64,000 bases of DNA from DASXZH01 sp963829965 (GCA_963829965.1 CAWHLK010000023.1:124001-188000), one strand, 5' to 3'. Counted from the stretch's first letter, positions 27,198 through 37,141 are shown. The notes: generated from the letters alone by a model not told the origin. A program made the numbers and translations.

Positions 27198-27397
27198 TGG
27201 CCTGACCGCTGGCGATAGCGCTTGGCTTGGTCCGGGTCGACCTTTTTCATGCGGCGCAGCAGCTCGTTGCCACCTTCCGGCTTGCGGACGTCCGGCTTGG
27301 AAGGGCCGCTTTCGTCGCCGTGCTTTTGGCCGGGGGCGCGGGGGATATCGCGGGTCAGTCGTTCGTCTGCTTTGAGGATTTGAAATCTTGAATCCAT
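27194..27397 (-). CDS. UBact ubiquitin-like protein modifier
   Basis: The 67-residue, charged, probably disordered protein ends in VDPDQAKRYRQRSGQ. That tail matches UBact, the Pup analogue described from Nitrospirae, Armatimonadetes and several candidate phyla. These end in R-T/S-G-E/Q/N rather than GGE/GGQ. A C-terminal Gln would have to be deamidated to Glu before ligation, a reaction fitting the adjacent Dop. Its ATG lies inside the end of dop (43-base overlap) and its stop overlaps the prcB start by four bases. The predicted fate is attachment to lysines of target proteins and delivery to the 20S proteasome. Residues near the N-terminus are less certain because of the overlap. Confidence 0.85.
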   Translation of the reverse strand: MDSRFQILKADERLTRDIPRAPGQKHGDESGPSKPDVRKPEGGNELLRRMKKVDPDQAKRYRQRSGQ

Positions 27398-28873
27398 TGG
27401 ATGAATGTTCCTACGTCCTTTGCCGCTTCGAGTTGCACCGGATATTCCACTTCAGGATCGAGAAAAACCTCGCGGTTTTCCCCGTCAACCTTTAGGACGA
27501 CCGAGCGCCAGGATCCCGTGACCATTTCACTCTTAAATTGCCTGACCACAAGCCCCCGGGCACGAGCTCGTGTGTCCTCCATATTGCGTTGCAGCCTGAT
27601 CTCCTGTGACGAAACACCGGGTTGCGGTTCTACAGAGCCCATCTGCTCAAGGGCAAAGAAGAGACCTTCTTCAGGATCGATATTGTGATATTCCAAGTCG
27701 AAGGCATGAAGTTGGGGAGCGTTCCAGTCGAGTCCTTCTTCCTCCAGGAACTGCTCAAGCATGTACTTTTTTGCGGCCCAATCCACGCTTCGGGCAAATC
27801 GCTCGGGGCAGTCACGCAAATCGATCATGAGCTTGCGGGATTCTTCGATCAAGCTCGCCAACTCTCGTTCTTCTGGCCTATCCGCGCGGGAATCAAAGAC
27901 AGCCTCGGCTGCGGAAAAATAGGACTCAATAACGTGGAACGCCGTAGTCCAGCTTCCACCCTCCAACTCAAACTCGAACTTAAGGGACTCGTCCCGGCTG
28001 ATGTGTTTGAACGCATCCACCGGGCGCCGAATGTTCCAAACCGGCGCCTGGCCCTCTATAGCCAGAGCAACCGCCAGCTTCACGAGGCCAACTTTGCGGG
28101 CGGTCGAACGAAACGTTCATGTTTGCGTCTCCACTGATGACATGAAGGCGAATCCAGTCCGATTTTTCCGCGTGGGGTTCATCGCGCGTGTTAAAGATGG
28201 GCCGTCTAAACAGCGTTTCCGTGTTGTAAGGCTCCACAAAAAAATCCGCGCGTTGACTTAGCTGGAAGGTGCAGGAGCGGCCACTTTCAGCCCCAACTTT
28301 TCCCGCCCCGCAGAGAACTTGGCGTGCGACGAGCATGGGCAACACGGCTGCGTAGAGTTTCTCAAACCCTAAACTTCGGGGGCAGAGATAGCTTTCGTGG
28401 CTACCGTAGGAAGCACCGTGAAAATCCGTGTTGTTCTTGTAGATGCGAGTTTTCCAGCCTGTCTGCTCTTCATAAGCCCGCGCAGCTTGAAGCAAAACCA
28501 ACTCGCCTGCGTTGTCCTGCATGGCCAGTTCCTTGCTGCTCCAGCACTCAGGAGTCGCGTATTCAGGGTGCCCGTGGTCGTTATAAAACCGGGCTCCATT
28601 TGGCAGAATTCGGTCTGATCGAATATCGTCGTCGTGCGAGCGTTTTCGGGCCCTATTGTCAAACTGGGCGTCCACTGGATCGCGAGCTAGACGCGAAACG
28701 GAGAACCCGCGCAGGTCCGCTCGCGGGGATTCATAGGAATAATCCCAGCCGGCGTAATGGTGACCGGGATAGGCGCGAACGAACGTGGTTGCATCGTCGA
28801 TCTGATCGTCCGCGCTTCGCCCTTCAATGTGAAGGCCATATTCCGTCTCGGTACCCGAGAGGATTCGGTGCAT
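27355..28873 (-). CDS. dop: Dop-type UBact/Pup deamidase-depupylase, frameshifted as read
   Basis: About 505 residues of the carboxylate-amine-ligase fold shared by Dop and PafA. Dop-type landmarks are GTETEYGLHIEG, WDYSYESPRADLRGF followed by the longer loop before NGARFY, NDHGHPEYATPE with the nucleophilic Asp, KNNTDFHGASYGSHE and NTRDEPHAEK. The frame breaks at about 28107: removing one T gives NMNVSSTARKVGLVK and reads through. The C-terminal domain has KYMLEQFLEEEGL. It would deamidate the Gln-terminated UBact and remove UBact from targets. Its ATG abuts the stop codon of the upstream lipoprotein, so the genes are probably coupled. No second ligase-type paralogue (PafA) is in the window. 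Confidence 0.88.
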
Positions 28874-30171
28874 CTAGACTCGATACGTTACGAACCGGCC
28901 CGATGTTGCGATTCCGACGGCAGATCCTTGGGTGATCTTAAAAGTGCCGCCATGGACGAGCCTCCACCAGAATCCGGAATGTGTGATCGCGCGTCCGCTA
29001 CCATCCACATAGTTTGTGAGGCTGCCCGACACCACTCCCGCCGTTGAGCCCGGCTCCATATCTGCGATGGGGTAAGCGTTGAACAAGCCCGTCTTGAGGT
29101 CCACGGAACCGAAATAAACGTTGGGGAACGCATTGGTAAAGCCCGCGGCATGTTCCGCAATGATGAACTCCTGAACGCTGCCGTCACCCGTCGGCGGGAA
29201 CGTGATCATGAGAGTGGAATCGGTCGCGCTGATGCGGTCCTTCCAGTCATACCAAAGACCCTCCAGCGAGGTCACGACACCTGGGTTCGTCAGGCTTAAC
29301 ACGTTTGGTTGAGTGAGTTGGTAGGTCTTTGTAGGCAAGCCCTGTGCGTTCGCGCCGGTCTCATAGACTGCGCCTGGATAGACGCCGAACGGAGTCAAGA
29401 CTTCGAAATAAGCCCCGCGCTCGTAGGAGTGGTTTTCGCCAGAGCAAACTCGTCACCGCTGATGAAGACTCGTCCTGCCGTTTGACCGTTGGACATAACC
29501 GGCTTTTTCGCGACCCCCGAAATGTCGATAGAGAGGTAATCGGAAAGGAAGCCTTGGATTAGTCCAGTACTCGGATTTACATTTTCCGCCATGAACTCGG
29601 TTTTATTGAACGCGGGCGGCGTTTGTTTCCAGTCGAATTCGCCATCATTCAAGTAGAGTTGGATGGCTGTCGTTCGGCCCTGAAGAACCGTTGCGTTGAT
29701 CACGTTGCTCAAGGCCAATTGGTAGCCCGGAATCTGTAGTCGGGTTCGCACTCGTGTAGAAATCGAGAAAAGACAGATACCCGCTGAAGAACTGCCTGCT
29801 GGTCGCAGGGAAACCGGGTCCGGGACATTCACGTCAAGCGGATCGTTGAGCGGATTCTGGGAAACACTGCTCAAATCCAGGGTTATCTGAGGGATCTGGG
29901 TGTTCTCGGAGTTGGTTGTGATCCCGTTGACATCCTCGTAGTAAAGATCGCTAATGACTGTAAAGTAACTTGTGTTCTGCCTGCCCTGAGTGGGCTCGAA
30001 ATAGGTATCGAGAAGGCCGGGCATGTTCGGGATGTTCACGCCGAAAGCGTTACGGGTTGTTCCCGTCGTGGTCGTCGTCGTGGTTGTCGATGGTGTGCCA
30101 CTGCCTCCTCCGCCACAGCCGATTATGCCAATCAGGAACGCAACAAAAACAAAAAAGGACCACTTCCTCAA
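28874..30171 (-). CDS. lipoprotein of unknown function upstream of dop, frameshifted as read
   Basis: About 432 residues when joined. The signal peptide ends in the lipobox GIIGC followed by GGGGSG and a poly-Thr linker. The body is beta-rich with no recognised domain. Two open frames meet at 29395-29398; one extra base in the C-run at 29413-29416 restores TSAGAYFEVLTPFGVYPG, so it is one gene. The stop codon is immediately followed by the ATG of dop, suggesting co-transcription with dop, UBact and prcB. Its role in that operon is unknown and may be incidental. Confidence 0.75.
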
Positions 30172-30303
30172 AACTCATCCACCTCAATACCGGGCCGGTC
30201 GTTGCTAAGTATAGCAGGGCATGCCGAAACGGTTCCCATAAAGGACGTCTCAAATTCGCCATTAAGTTGGCTGCCCGCTATGAATTTCGAACCATTGGCA
30301 ATC

Positions 30304-30846
30304 TTACGCCAAGATCGTGGTTCGGCGGATTGCGGGATCGGTGAAGATATCATGTTCGTCCGTGCTGCGGGTCGAAAACTCAGAAACAACTGCGCCATCG
30401 GGACCGGCTTGAAACCAGTGGAGGGTATTGGGGAGAATCGTATGCTGTTCGCCCGGCTCAAGAACAATCTCGTGCCAAACCGTGAAGTGTTTTTCAGACC
30501 CTGATGGTGGGACTGCGCCCGGGTTTGCGGTGGGCTCTCCCTCCACGAACAGATGGACCTTCCCCCAGCGACATCGAAAGGTCTCCTCCTTTCCTTCCTC
30601 GTTTCCAGTCGGTGGATGTCGGTGCTCCGGGCATGTTTGACCGGGAAAGAGAACCAACTCCTTAGCGCAACATCGGGCCGTGTTCACGTAAACAACCAGT
30701 TCCAATCCATGCATGGCTAAGTTGCCGAGACCGAAATCGGCAACTTCGATATTGGCCGCCTCCTCCGACCTGAGCACGATTCCAGCCTTTGAGAGGTAGT
30801 TGTGGGCGATAAGTCGAGCCGCCTCTATTTGGTCTGCCGAGAGCAT
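30304..30846 (-). CDS. D-lyxose isomerase (cupin)
   Basis: The 180-residue cupin matches D-lyxose ketol-isomerases of the YdaE type, which interconvert D-lyxose and D-xylulose or D-mannose and D-fructose. Visible features are the metal-binding EHRHP segment, the ETFRCRWGKVHLF strand and the second cupin motif EPGEQHTILPNTLHWF. It is alone on the minus strand, facing the broken GH3 gene. The substrate range is inferred from family only. Confidence 0.85.
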   Translation of the reverse strand: MLSADQIEAARLIAHNYLSKAGIVLRSEEAANIEVADFGLGNLAMHGLELVVYVNTARCCAKELVLFPGQTCPEHRHPPTGNEEGKEETFRCRWGKVHLFVEGEPTANPGAVPPSGSEKHFTVWHEIVLEPGEQHTILPNTLHWFQAGPDGAVVSEFSTRSTDEHDIFTDPAIRRTTILA

Positions 30847-31035
30847 GGTTGAGTGATACCAGGAACTTTAAACCGTAAACATGGCGCTTCGCGCAGAAAA
30901 CAGTAGACCCTCGGCAAGCGTTCGCCTTCTTGTGTTCCGTATTGGGCTGTGCCCGAATCAACATTTAACACCGCAGCCGGACGCAATCGACTCCCCGACC
31001 GCTTACCGTTTACGGCGCGAGGCGCCTTGTTTACT

Positions 31036-31056
31036 GTTCACCGTTCACCGTTCACT
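31036..31056 (+). repeat. three tandem GTTCACC-type heptamers
   Basis: GTTCACC, GTTCACC and GTTCACT follow each other upstream of the GH3 remnant. A GC-rich inverted repeat (GGCGC/GCGCC) lies a few bases before. The array sits in the 234-base spacer between the D-lyxose isomerase and GH3 genes; no coding sequence is supported there. Confidence 0.4.
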
Positions 31057-31080
31057 CCCTACCATTCATAATCGCATTCA

Positions 31081-33178
31081 ATGCATGGCTGCGAGAAAGA
31101 AGTAAGCGAGTTGCTTGCACGGATGACAATCAAGGAAAAGATCGGGCAGCTCAATTTAGAGCCGAATGGATCGGACCTTAATCAGGAAGACGTCAAAAGC
31201 GGACGGATCGGGAATGTGATTTGTTCAGTCAGTGCATTCGCGGGGAATGACCGGCAAGAGCGCGTTCGAGCAGCCAGAATGAACGAACTGCAGCGGGTGG
31301 CCATGGAATCCCGCCTAAAGATCCCTCTTTTGGTGGGGAGAGATGTGATTCATGGACACCTAACTGTAGCTCCCATACCGCTCGGGCAAGCGGCAAGTTG
31401 GTCGCCGGAAGATATCACTGAATGCGCTAAAGCTGCCTCTCGTGAAGCCCGGGCGGATGGCATTAACTGGATTGACGCGCCTATGGTGGACATCGCGCGC
31501 GATCCCCGTTGGGGAAGGGTTGCGGAGAGCTATCGGGAAGACCCCTATTTGAGCTCAACGCTCGCGAAGGCATCGGTGCGCGGCTTGCAAAATGAGGTGG
31601 ATGGCCAGCCAACGGTGCTGCATGTGTCAAGCACTTTGTCGGCTATGGTTCGGTCGAAGGCGGGCGCGATTATACTCGGCAAAATTTCGACATTCACCTT
31701 ACGAAACATCTATTTGCCGAGCTTCAGGGCGGCGATCGAGGCCGGTGTTTTCCGTCATGACGTGTCCGAGACGATTTCAGGGAAAGGCATGCCGTACGCA
31801 CAGAAATCCACACTTGGTCCGCGATGTCTTGAAGGAAGGGTGGGGCTTCGCAGGTTTCACGGTGGAGCGACTGGAACGCTGTTCTAGAGCTCATCGAACA
31901 CCGCTTGGCGTCCAGCAACTATGAAGCCGGTGCGCTGGCCTTTGCGGCGGGTGTGGACATGGATATGTCCTCGCGCGTTTATGTAAATGAGCTGGGAAAC
32001 AATCTCAACAAGGGACGGGCATCGCTTGAACAGGTCGACGATGCGGTTCGACAGCTGATCTAAAGTCAAGCATCAGGATCGGGATTCTTTCAGGACCCTT
32101 ACACGGACGAAGGCGCAGCTTCCAAGGAGCATTTAAGCGACAAGACAAGGCGGTTACCTTGGAGCTTGCACGCAAAACCCCCGTTCTTTTGAAAACAAGA
32201 GCCGTATTCTCCCACTGACGGCCAAGGTTTCCGAAGGACTGGATTATTCGGCGCGGCGAGGACCGTGCCCCACTCTTGGGCACTTGGTGTGTGGACGGGG
32301 CAGCGTTTCAGACGTCGTTTCATTTCTCGCGGGGCGATGGAGAAGAATTTGGGAAGACGACTCTTCTAAGGGTTGCTACCCTTTCCGACGAGTGCATCGG
32401 TGAGGCCCGATACTGCGACGTCGCGGTCGTAGCTCGGAAAGACACCCACCCGAAGCGGCAAGGCAACTCGCTTACTCGCATGACCTACCTCCGGACAATC
32501 GAAATTCCTTGAGGGTATTCGCCAAGTCGGGAGTCCCCGTTGTAGCCGTAGTTTTTCGGGCAGGCCACTGGCGTTACTAGGGGGACGAGTTAGCCGACGG
32601 TGTTTATTTGCCTGGCACCCGGGCACGCTAGGCAGCATTGCGATCGCGGAGATACTGTAGGCAAAACAAATCCCATGAGCCGGCTGCCGATGACCTTTCC
32701 GCGCATTACGGGCCAGATTACCCCTCTACTACAGACCATCGAAGTACGGTCGCCCCTCTGATCCCTGGAACGTCGGGCTCTCCAGGTATGTTGACGAACG
32801 CGGACTGCCCGCTCTATCCGTTCGGTTTCGGCTTCCATTACGCCGCGGTTGAATACCAAAATCTTAAAGATGACGAAGGGGTCGACCGCTTCTCGGCCAC
32901 CTGCAAAGTGACCAAACCTCTACTGAAACCGCTTGTGATGAAGTTGCCCAGATCTATGTGCGAGTCAATTCGCCTCAGCCGCGCGGCCGGTTAGGGAGCT
33001 GAAGGCTACAAGCGGCTCTCTTTGAAAGCCAACCAGACCTTGACGGTGGACTTTGAACTCGCCGAAGAAGAACTCGGCTTCTACGGACCGGACGAGCAAT
33101 GGCGGTTGGAAAAAGGTCTGTTCGACGTCTGGGCCGGGCGGATTCGCGCGCGACTCGCATACCTCGTTCGAGCTGTGA
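31081..33178 (+). pseudogene. GH3 beta-glucosidase/xylosidase, multiply frameshifted
   Basis: The text of a family 3 glycoside hydrolase is recognisable across all three frames. The N-terminal domain runs from LARMTIKEKIGQL through VDIARDPRWGRVAESYREDPYL. KHFVGYGSVEGGRDY is in a second frame near 31617-31675, and VRDVLKEGWGFAGFTV is in a third near 31810-31870. The middle has KSRILPLTA-like and GKTNPMSRLPMTFP-like words, and the fibronectin-III-like end is KANQTLTVDFELAEEELGFYGPDEQ. The predicted stop is near 33178. There are many indels and apparent substitutions in 2.1 kb, far more than in neighbouring genes. The catalytic Asp region also reads FTVERL where SDW is expected. It is a decayed gene or a very poor stretch of assembly. 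Confidence 0.7.
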
Positions 33179-33235
33179 AGCGGAGTCAGCTTGGGCGGAC
33201 AAGAATCTGATGCGTGAACGGAGCGTCAAGATAGA

Positions 33236-34406
33236 ATGATGAGATCCTCGAAGGGGATTTGGAGTAAAACAGGACTCTTTGTCGCCCCTTTGCTTATGGC
33301 TCTCGGCTCCTGTGCGGGCGTCCCTGGGGAAGCGTGTCAACGGAATCGCTAAGCCCGCCTCAACCTCTGACAACCTAATCTCCTGGAAACGCTCAGGCCC
33401 GACTTCGCTGCTTCCAGTAGAAACCGAGTTTGGGAATGTTGTTTACGACCCGGATGCCGGGGTTTGGCGGATGTTCGATGGCAGGCTTAGCGATATCCGG
33501 TCGGTAACGGGAAACAGCCCGACAAGGTTCAATAAAGATGAAATGATCGCCTTGAGTCCGGAGCCAAAAGGGAATTGGGATGACTACGCGTTAAATGTCC
33601 CCTATGTTTGGTATGAAGCGGGCCAAAGCCGGCCATGGAGAATGCTCTTCCGGGGTTCAAACGGAATTGGTGGCGATGTGGGAACCCGCGACCAGATTGG
33701 GTTGGCAACTGCGCTACCTGAGATCGACGGTCCGCATTGATTGGCAGCGGGCGGATACCAACGGGATCCGCTGACCTGCCCCGTGGTGCCCGAAACCACG
33801 AGCGGATGGGCGAAGAATCAGGAGATGGATTTCGGCAGCCTGATCAAGATTTCCGGTGTTTACTATCTCTACTATTCCTCAATTTCAACCCCCCGGGAGA
33901 TAGGTCTTGTCACGTCCACCGACCTTGTGCATTGGTGGTCCGATCCCGCGAACCCGCTTTTCAAAGGAGTGGTAAACGCCGACAGCCCGACGCAGGGGCC
34001 GGACGCGGATTATCCCGGAATCCCCGCCCCGCTACAAGGTTTTTTCTGCCCCGACATCGTTTACTGGCCTACCGCTTCAGGAGTGCCACGCTACGTGCTT
34101 ATTGCCGTGCACTACACCAGTTTTGAGCATCCCACCTATGACGTCTTCACCTGCGATTCGCCGGAGTTTCAAGAATCGAGGAGGCACTATGTTGGGAAAA
34201 TTATCCAAACGAAGAGCACCACCTACACTGTCGATGGGTCGCCACTTGGCGTAAGCGGGATCGACACGCCGCGCATCATCACCGACGATATTTCGCGTAA
34301 TGTGGTGACCTCTCAGCTAACCGGCGGCAGGGTCATTCTTGTGGCTTCTGTTGAAACTCAAGAGTTCGGTTGGACGATGGATGATTTCTTCAGTTCCAAG
34401 TTCTGA
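33236..34406 (+). pseudogene. GH43-like beta-propeller glycosidase lipoprotein, frameshifted
   Basis: A lipoprotein signal (MMRSSKGIWSKTGLFVAPLL, lipobox LGSC) opens at 33236. The frame must then shift near 33310-33330 to continue as GKRVNGIAKPASTSDNLISW. A stop at 33738-33740 interrupts the chain and the text IDWQRADTNGIR is in yet another frame there. Afterwards the chain resumes as DPLTCPVVPETTSGW. The body has five-bladed propeller words such as YYLYYSSISTP and PDIVYWPTASG. Family assignment among GH43, GH32 and GH130-like clans is uncertain. It follows the GH3 remnant with a 57-base gap and shares its poor reading frame. Confidence 0.55.
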
Positions 34407-34410
34407 TTTC

Positions 34411-35913
34411 TCAGCTCTCTTCCCTTTTTGACGCGGGCCGGGTTCGAAGCTGGGCCCAGTTGCGAAGTTGGTCCACTTCCTCGCGCATCATGACGCTTAA
34501 AGGCACCGTAGCCTTGGCCTCGCACAGCAGGTCTTCTTGGGAGACTTCGCGTTTTTCTTCAAATGCGCCATAAAGAGCGCCCACTACGACTTGTTCGATT
34601 TCCGCGCCGCTAAAGCCGCGCGCATGTTCCGCGAGTTCGGTGAGATTGAAATCGGTGGCCTTTCGGTGCCGCTTTTCAAGGTGGATTCTAAAAATCTCTT
34701 CACGCTCTTTGGCATCCGGTAAATCAACGAAGAAAATCTCATCGAAGCGTCCTTTGCGGAGCATTTCGGGAGGAAGAGCGCTCACGTCATTGGCGGTCGC
34801 GATGAGGAATACGGGCTTGGTCTTCTCCTGCATCCATGTGAGGAATGTCGCGAAGACCCGTGCGGTGGTGCCGCTATCGCTAACGCCGCTGCCCCCTAAA
34901 CCCGCGAATCCCTTTTCAAGTTCGTCGGCCCAAAGGATGCACGGCGAAACGGACTCGGCAACGGCAATCGCTTTGCGGATGTTTTCCTCGCTTTGTCCAA
35001 CCAGACTCCCAAAGATCCGGCCGATGTCCAGCCGTAACATGGGCAGACTCCAATGTGCAGCCACAGTTTTGGCTATCAGAGATTTACCGCAGCCCTGGAC
35101 GCCGATCAGCAATATTCCTTTCGGCGCGGGAATCCCGAAACGGCGGGCTTCGTTGGAGAAACTGCGCGTTCGCTTATTCAACCAATCTTTAAGCAATTCC
35201 ATACCGCCCACGTCCGCCAGCTTGCTGGAAGCGGGATAGTATTCCAGCAGCCCGGACTTGCGAACGATCTGCTGTTTCTCACCGATGATGGTATCGAGAT
35301 CGAAGCATCGTTTTTCCACGAGGCTCTTGGCAAGCACCGCCTCGACCTCATCCAGAGTTAGCCCCTGGCAGCTTTTGATCAATCGCTCTCGCTCAACCGG
35401 TTTGAGCTTGCTGTGGATGGCGGGGTTCTCCTTAACCGCCAAGATGGCGGTGTCCAGCGTCTTTTCAATATCTTCTTGGGCAGGCAGGCCGAAATCGAGA
35501 ACCGTGACTTCCTTCTCCAACTCGATTGGCAAAGTGAGGGTCGGCGCCATAATCACGACAGTCTGGGACTTGCTCCGGAGCCGTTCCGAAAGGTCCCTGA
35601 GCAGGCGCACAACCCTTGGATCGCGCATGTAGGAGTGGAAGTCCTTCAGCAAGAAAACCGTGAAATCAGGCGCGTCATGCACAAGGGCAAGTGCCTCAAG
35701 TGCACTGGGTAGTGGCTGCTGTTGCGCGGGACCGCTCTTTCGAGGAACGGGAGGCTTCATCCCCTGAATCAAGGACCAGGTGTGGAGGGTCCGATTAAGG
35801 GGCTCACAGATTGTCCGAAGGGTGGATTCAACGCGACGCTCTTCCCAGGAAATGAGATACAGAATTGGATACTTGGCCCGTATCAGGATCCCGATCTCTT
35901 TCGCTACATCCAT
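34411..35913 (-). CDS. Ycf46-like AAA+ ATPase
   Basis: The 500-residue protein has an N-terminal domain typical of Ycf46 (IRAKYPILYLISWEERRVE, then a Pro-rich linker) and one AAA module. Walker A is GVQGCGKSLIAKT, Walker B and sensor region CILWADELEKGF, followed by the FLIATANDVSALPPEMLRKGRFDEIF arginine-finger region. Ycf46 proteins in cyanobacteria and plastids are implicated in CO2 or photosynthesis regulation; non-photosynthetic roles are unknown. The gene ends next to the GH43 remnant and begins 27 bases after an unknown 381-residue gene, likely the same operon. It is the only AAA ATPase in the window, but it lacks the coiled coil and C-terminal HbYX-like motif of proteasomal ATPases. 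Confidence 0.9.
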   Translation of the reverse strand: MDVAKEIGILIRAKYPILYLISWEERRVESTLRTICEPLNRTLHTWSLIQGMKPPVPRKSGPAQQQPLPSALEALALVHDAPDFTVFLLKDFHSYMRDPRVVRLLRDLSERLRSKSQTVVIMAPTLTLPIELEKEVTVLDFGLPAQEDIEKTLDTAILAVKENPAIHSKLKPVERERLIKSCQGLTLDEVEAVLAKSLVEKRCFDLDTIIGEKQQIVRKSGLLEYYPASSKLADVGGMELLKDWLNKRTRSFSNEARRFGIPAPKGILLIGVQGCGKSLIAKTVAAHWSLPMLRLDIGRIFGSLVGQSEENIRKAIAVAESVSPCILWADELEKGFAGLGGSGVSDSGTTARVFATFLTWMQEKTKPVFLIATANDVSALPPEMLRKGRFDEIFFVDLPDAKEREEIFRIHLEKRHRKATDFNLTELAEHARGFSGAEIEQVVVGALYGAFEEKREVSQEDLLCEAKATVPLSVMMREEVDQLRNWAQLRTRPASKREES

Positions 35914-35939
35914 CTGCGGATGATTATAGCCACGAAACT

Positions 35940-37085
35940 CTAGGCGTTAGCCGTGGTCCTAGTGTCGTCGTAGTTCACAACGGCCACACCGTCAACCTGG
36001 CGGGAAATGCTGGACCACTTATCTGCGGCGCCGCTAAAGAAGGTGACCACAAGGCTTCTGGTGTCCGCGTGGTGCTTGATGGAGGCTTGCAGGTGGTATT
36101 TCTTCATCACCTTCTCGGTCATTAGCCGGACGTTGTAAAGGTAGGACTCGTCCACGAGCTTTCCGCCCGCGCCTTTTTTGTAATTCATCAAAATGCTGTG
36201 GCCTTGTACTCCCCAGGCATTCATGGGGCGCTTGCTTACGTTAAAGTCCTTCTTGTATCGGCGAGAGATCATACCGCAGGCACGGAACGTCGCTTTCGTG
36301 AAAAAAATCGGGTCAAAGAGCACCTTCTGGCGGGGAACGAAGATCCGCAGCATTCTTCGTTTGTCATACATCGAGGACACATATCGTTTGTCCTTCGTGA
36401 AGAAGATCGTGGTTACCGCGCCGTCCTTGACAGCTTCGCCCTTGATCATCTCCGCGCGCGCAAAAGCATCCGTAAGCATGGGAACCCATTTGTCGTAGGC
36501 TTTCTCAATGCCTGCCTGGTCGACGGTGCGAGCGGTGGGGTATTTCATCATGATCGCCCATCCGTTAAAGCGGGCTTCCAGCGTAACAAGTGCCACCTCA
36601 ACCGGTTCTCGAACCATGAAACCATGGTCTACCAGCGACTGGCCCATCGATCGAACCGCCCGATAGGCTTGTCCCTTGAGCCTCTCTCGAAAAGTAAGCT
36701 TCTTCTCTTTCTCACGTTCTTCGGCCGTTTCTTCCGGGCGCTGGAACGTAATGGTGACGCCATCTGCCTCCCAATCGACCTCTACCAGGAGGCGGTGCCA
36801 GTAGGTTAGAGTGTTGGAGTAAGTCTCGATCGCGTCTTTCTGTTCGGCAGTGAATCCGTTTTTGGGTGCCGGCAGGGTAACGCTATGACCGGCAGTCCCG
36901 TGCTCATCGAGAATCTCGCGTATCCTAAGATTCCGCGGGGGACGATAGCCGGTCTGGGGAGAAAGTTCTTCCAGGTGGTTTATCAGGTAACCAATGGCCG
37001 CCGATGCGGGGGCGACTTTGTCCCGATGCCTTTTTTCGCTTGCGGTTTCACCCTGTGACTCAACCATAGTTTTAGGATATGCCAT
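35940..37085 (-). CDS. unknown protein paired with the Ycf46-like ATPase
   Basis: The 381-residue protein has no signal peptide or membrane helix. It starts with a charged helical segment (EKRHRDKVAPASAAIGYLINHLEEL), then a Glu-rich stretch (EETAEEREKEKKLTF). The remainder is basic with aromatics (MLRIFVPRQKVLFDPIFFTK, KHHADTRSLVVTFFSG). It is upstream of, and close to, the AAA gene. I recognise no family. A substrate adaptor or regulator of the ATPase is a possibility from position alone. Confidence 0.65.
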   Translation of the reverse strand: MAYPKTMVESQGETASEKRHRDKVAPASAAIGYLINHLEELSPQTGYRPPRNLRIREILDEHGTAGHSVTLPAPKNGFTAEQKDAIETYSNTLTYWHRLLVEVDWEADGVTITFQRPEETAEEREKEKKLTFRERLKGQAYRAVRSMGQSLVDHGFMVREPVEVALVTLEARFNGWAIMMKYPTARTVDQAGIEKAYDKWVPMLTDAFARAEMIKGEAVKDGAVTTIFFTKDKRYVSSMYDKRRMLRIFVPRQKVLFDPIFFTKATFRACGMISRRYKKDFNVSKRPMNAWGVQGHSILMNYKKGAGGKLVDESYLYNVRLMTEKVMKKYHLQASIKHHADTRSLVVTFFSGAADKWSSISRQVDGVAVVNYDDTRTTANA

Positions 37086-37141
37086 TTATTGGAACGATAT
37101 GTCAATGACGCCTCTGATTTCTCGTACGGTTCGCATGCAAA

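Noticed and set aside
31081..33178. Programmed frameshifting as an explanation of the GH3 breaks
   Set aside because: Too many shifts in both directions, plus stop codons and apparent substitutions, rule out a single programmed event.
34411..35913. The AAA ATPase as the missing proteasomal ATPase (Mpa/ARC)
   Set aside because: Its N-terminal domain is Ycf46-like, it has no N-terminal coiled coil or OB domains and no HbYX-like tail, and it lies about 5.5 kb from the dop start and nearly 8 kb from prcB, on the far side of unrelated genes.
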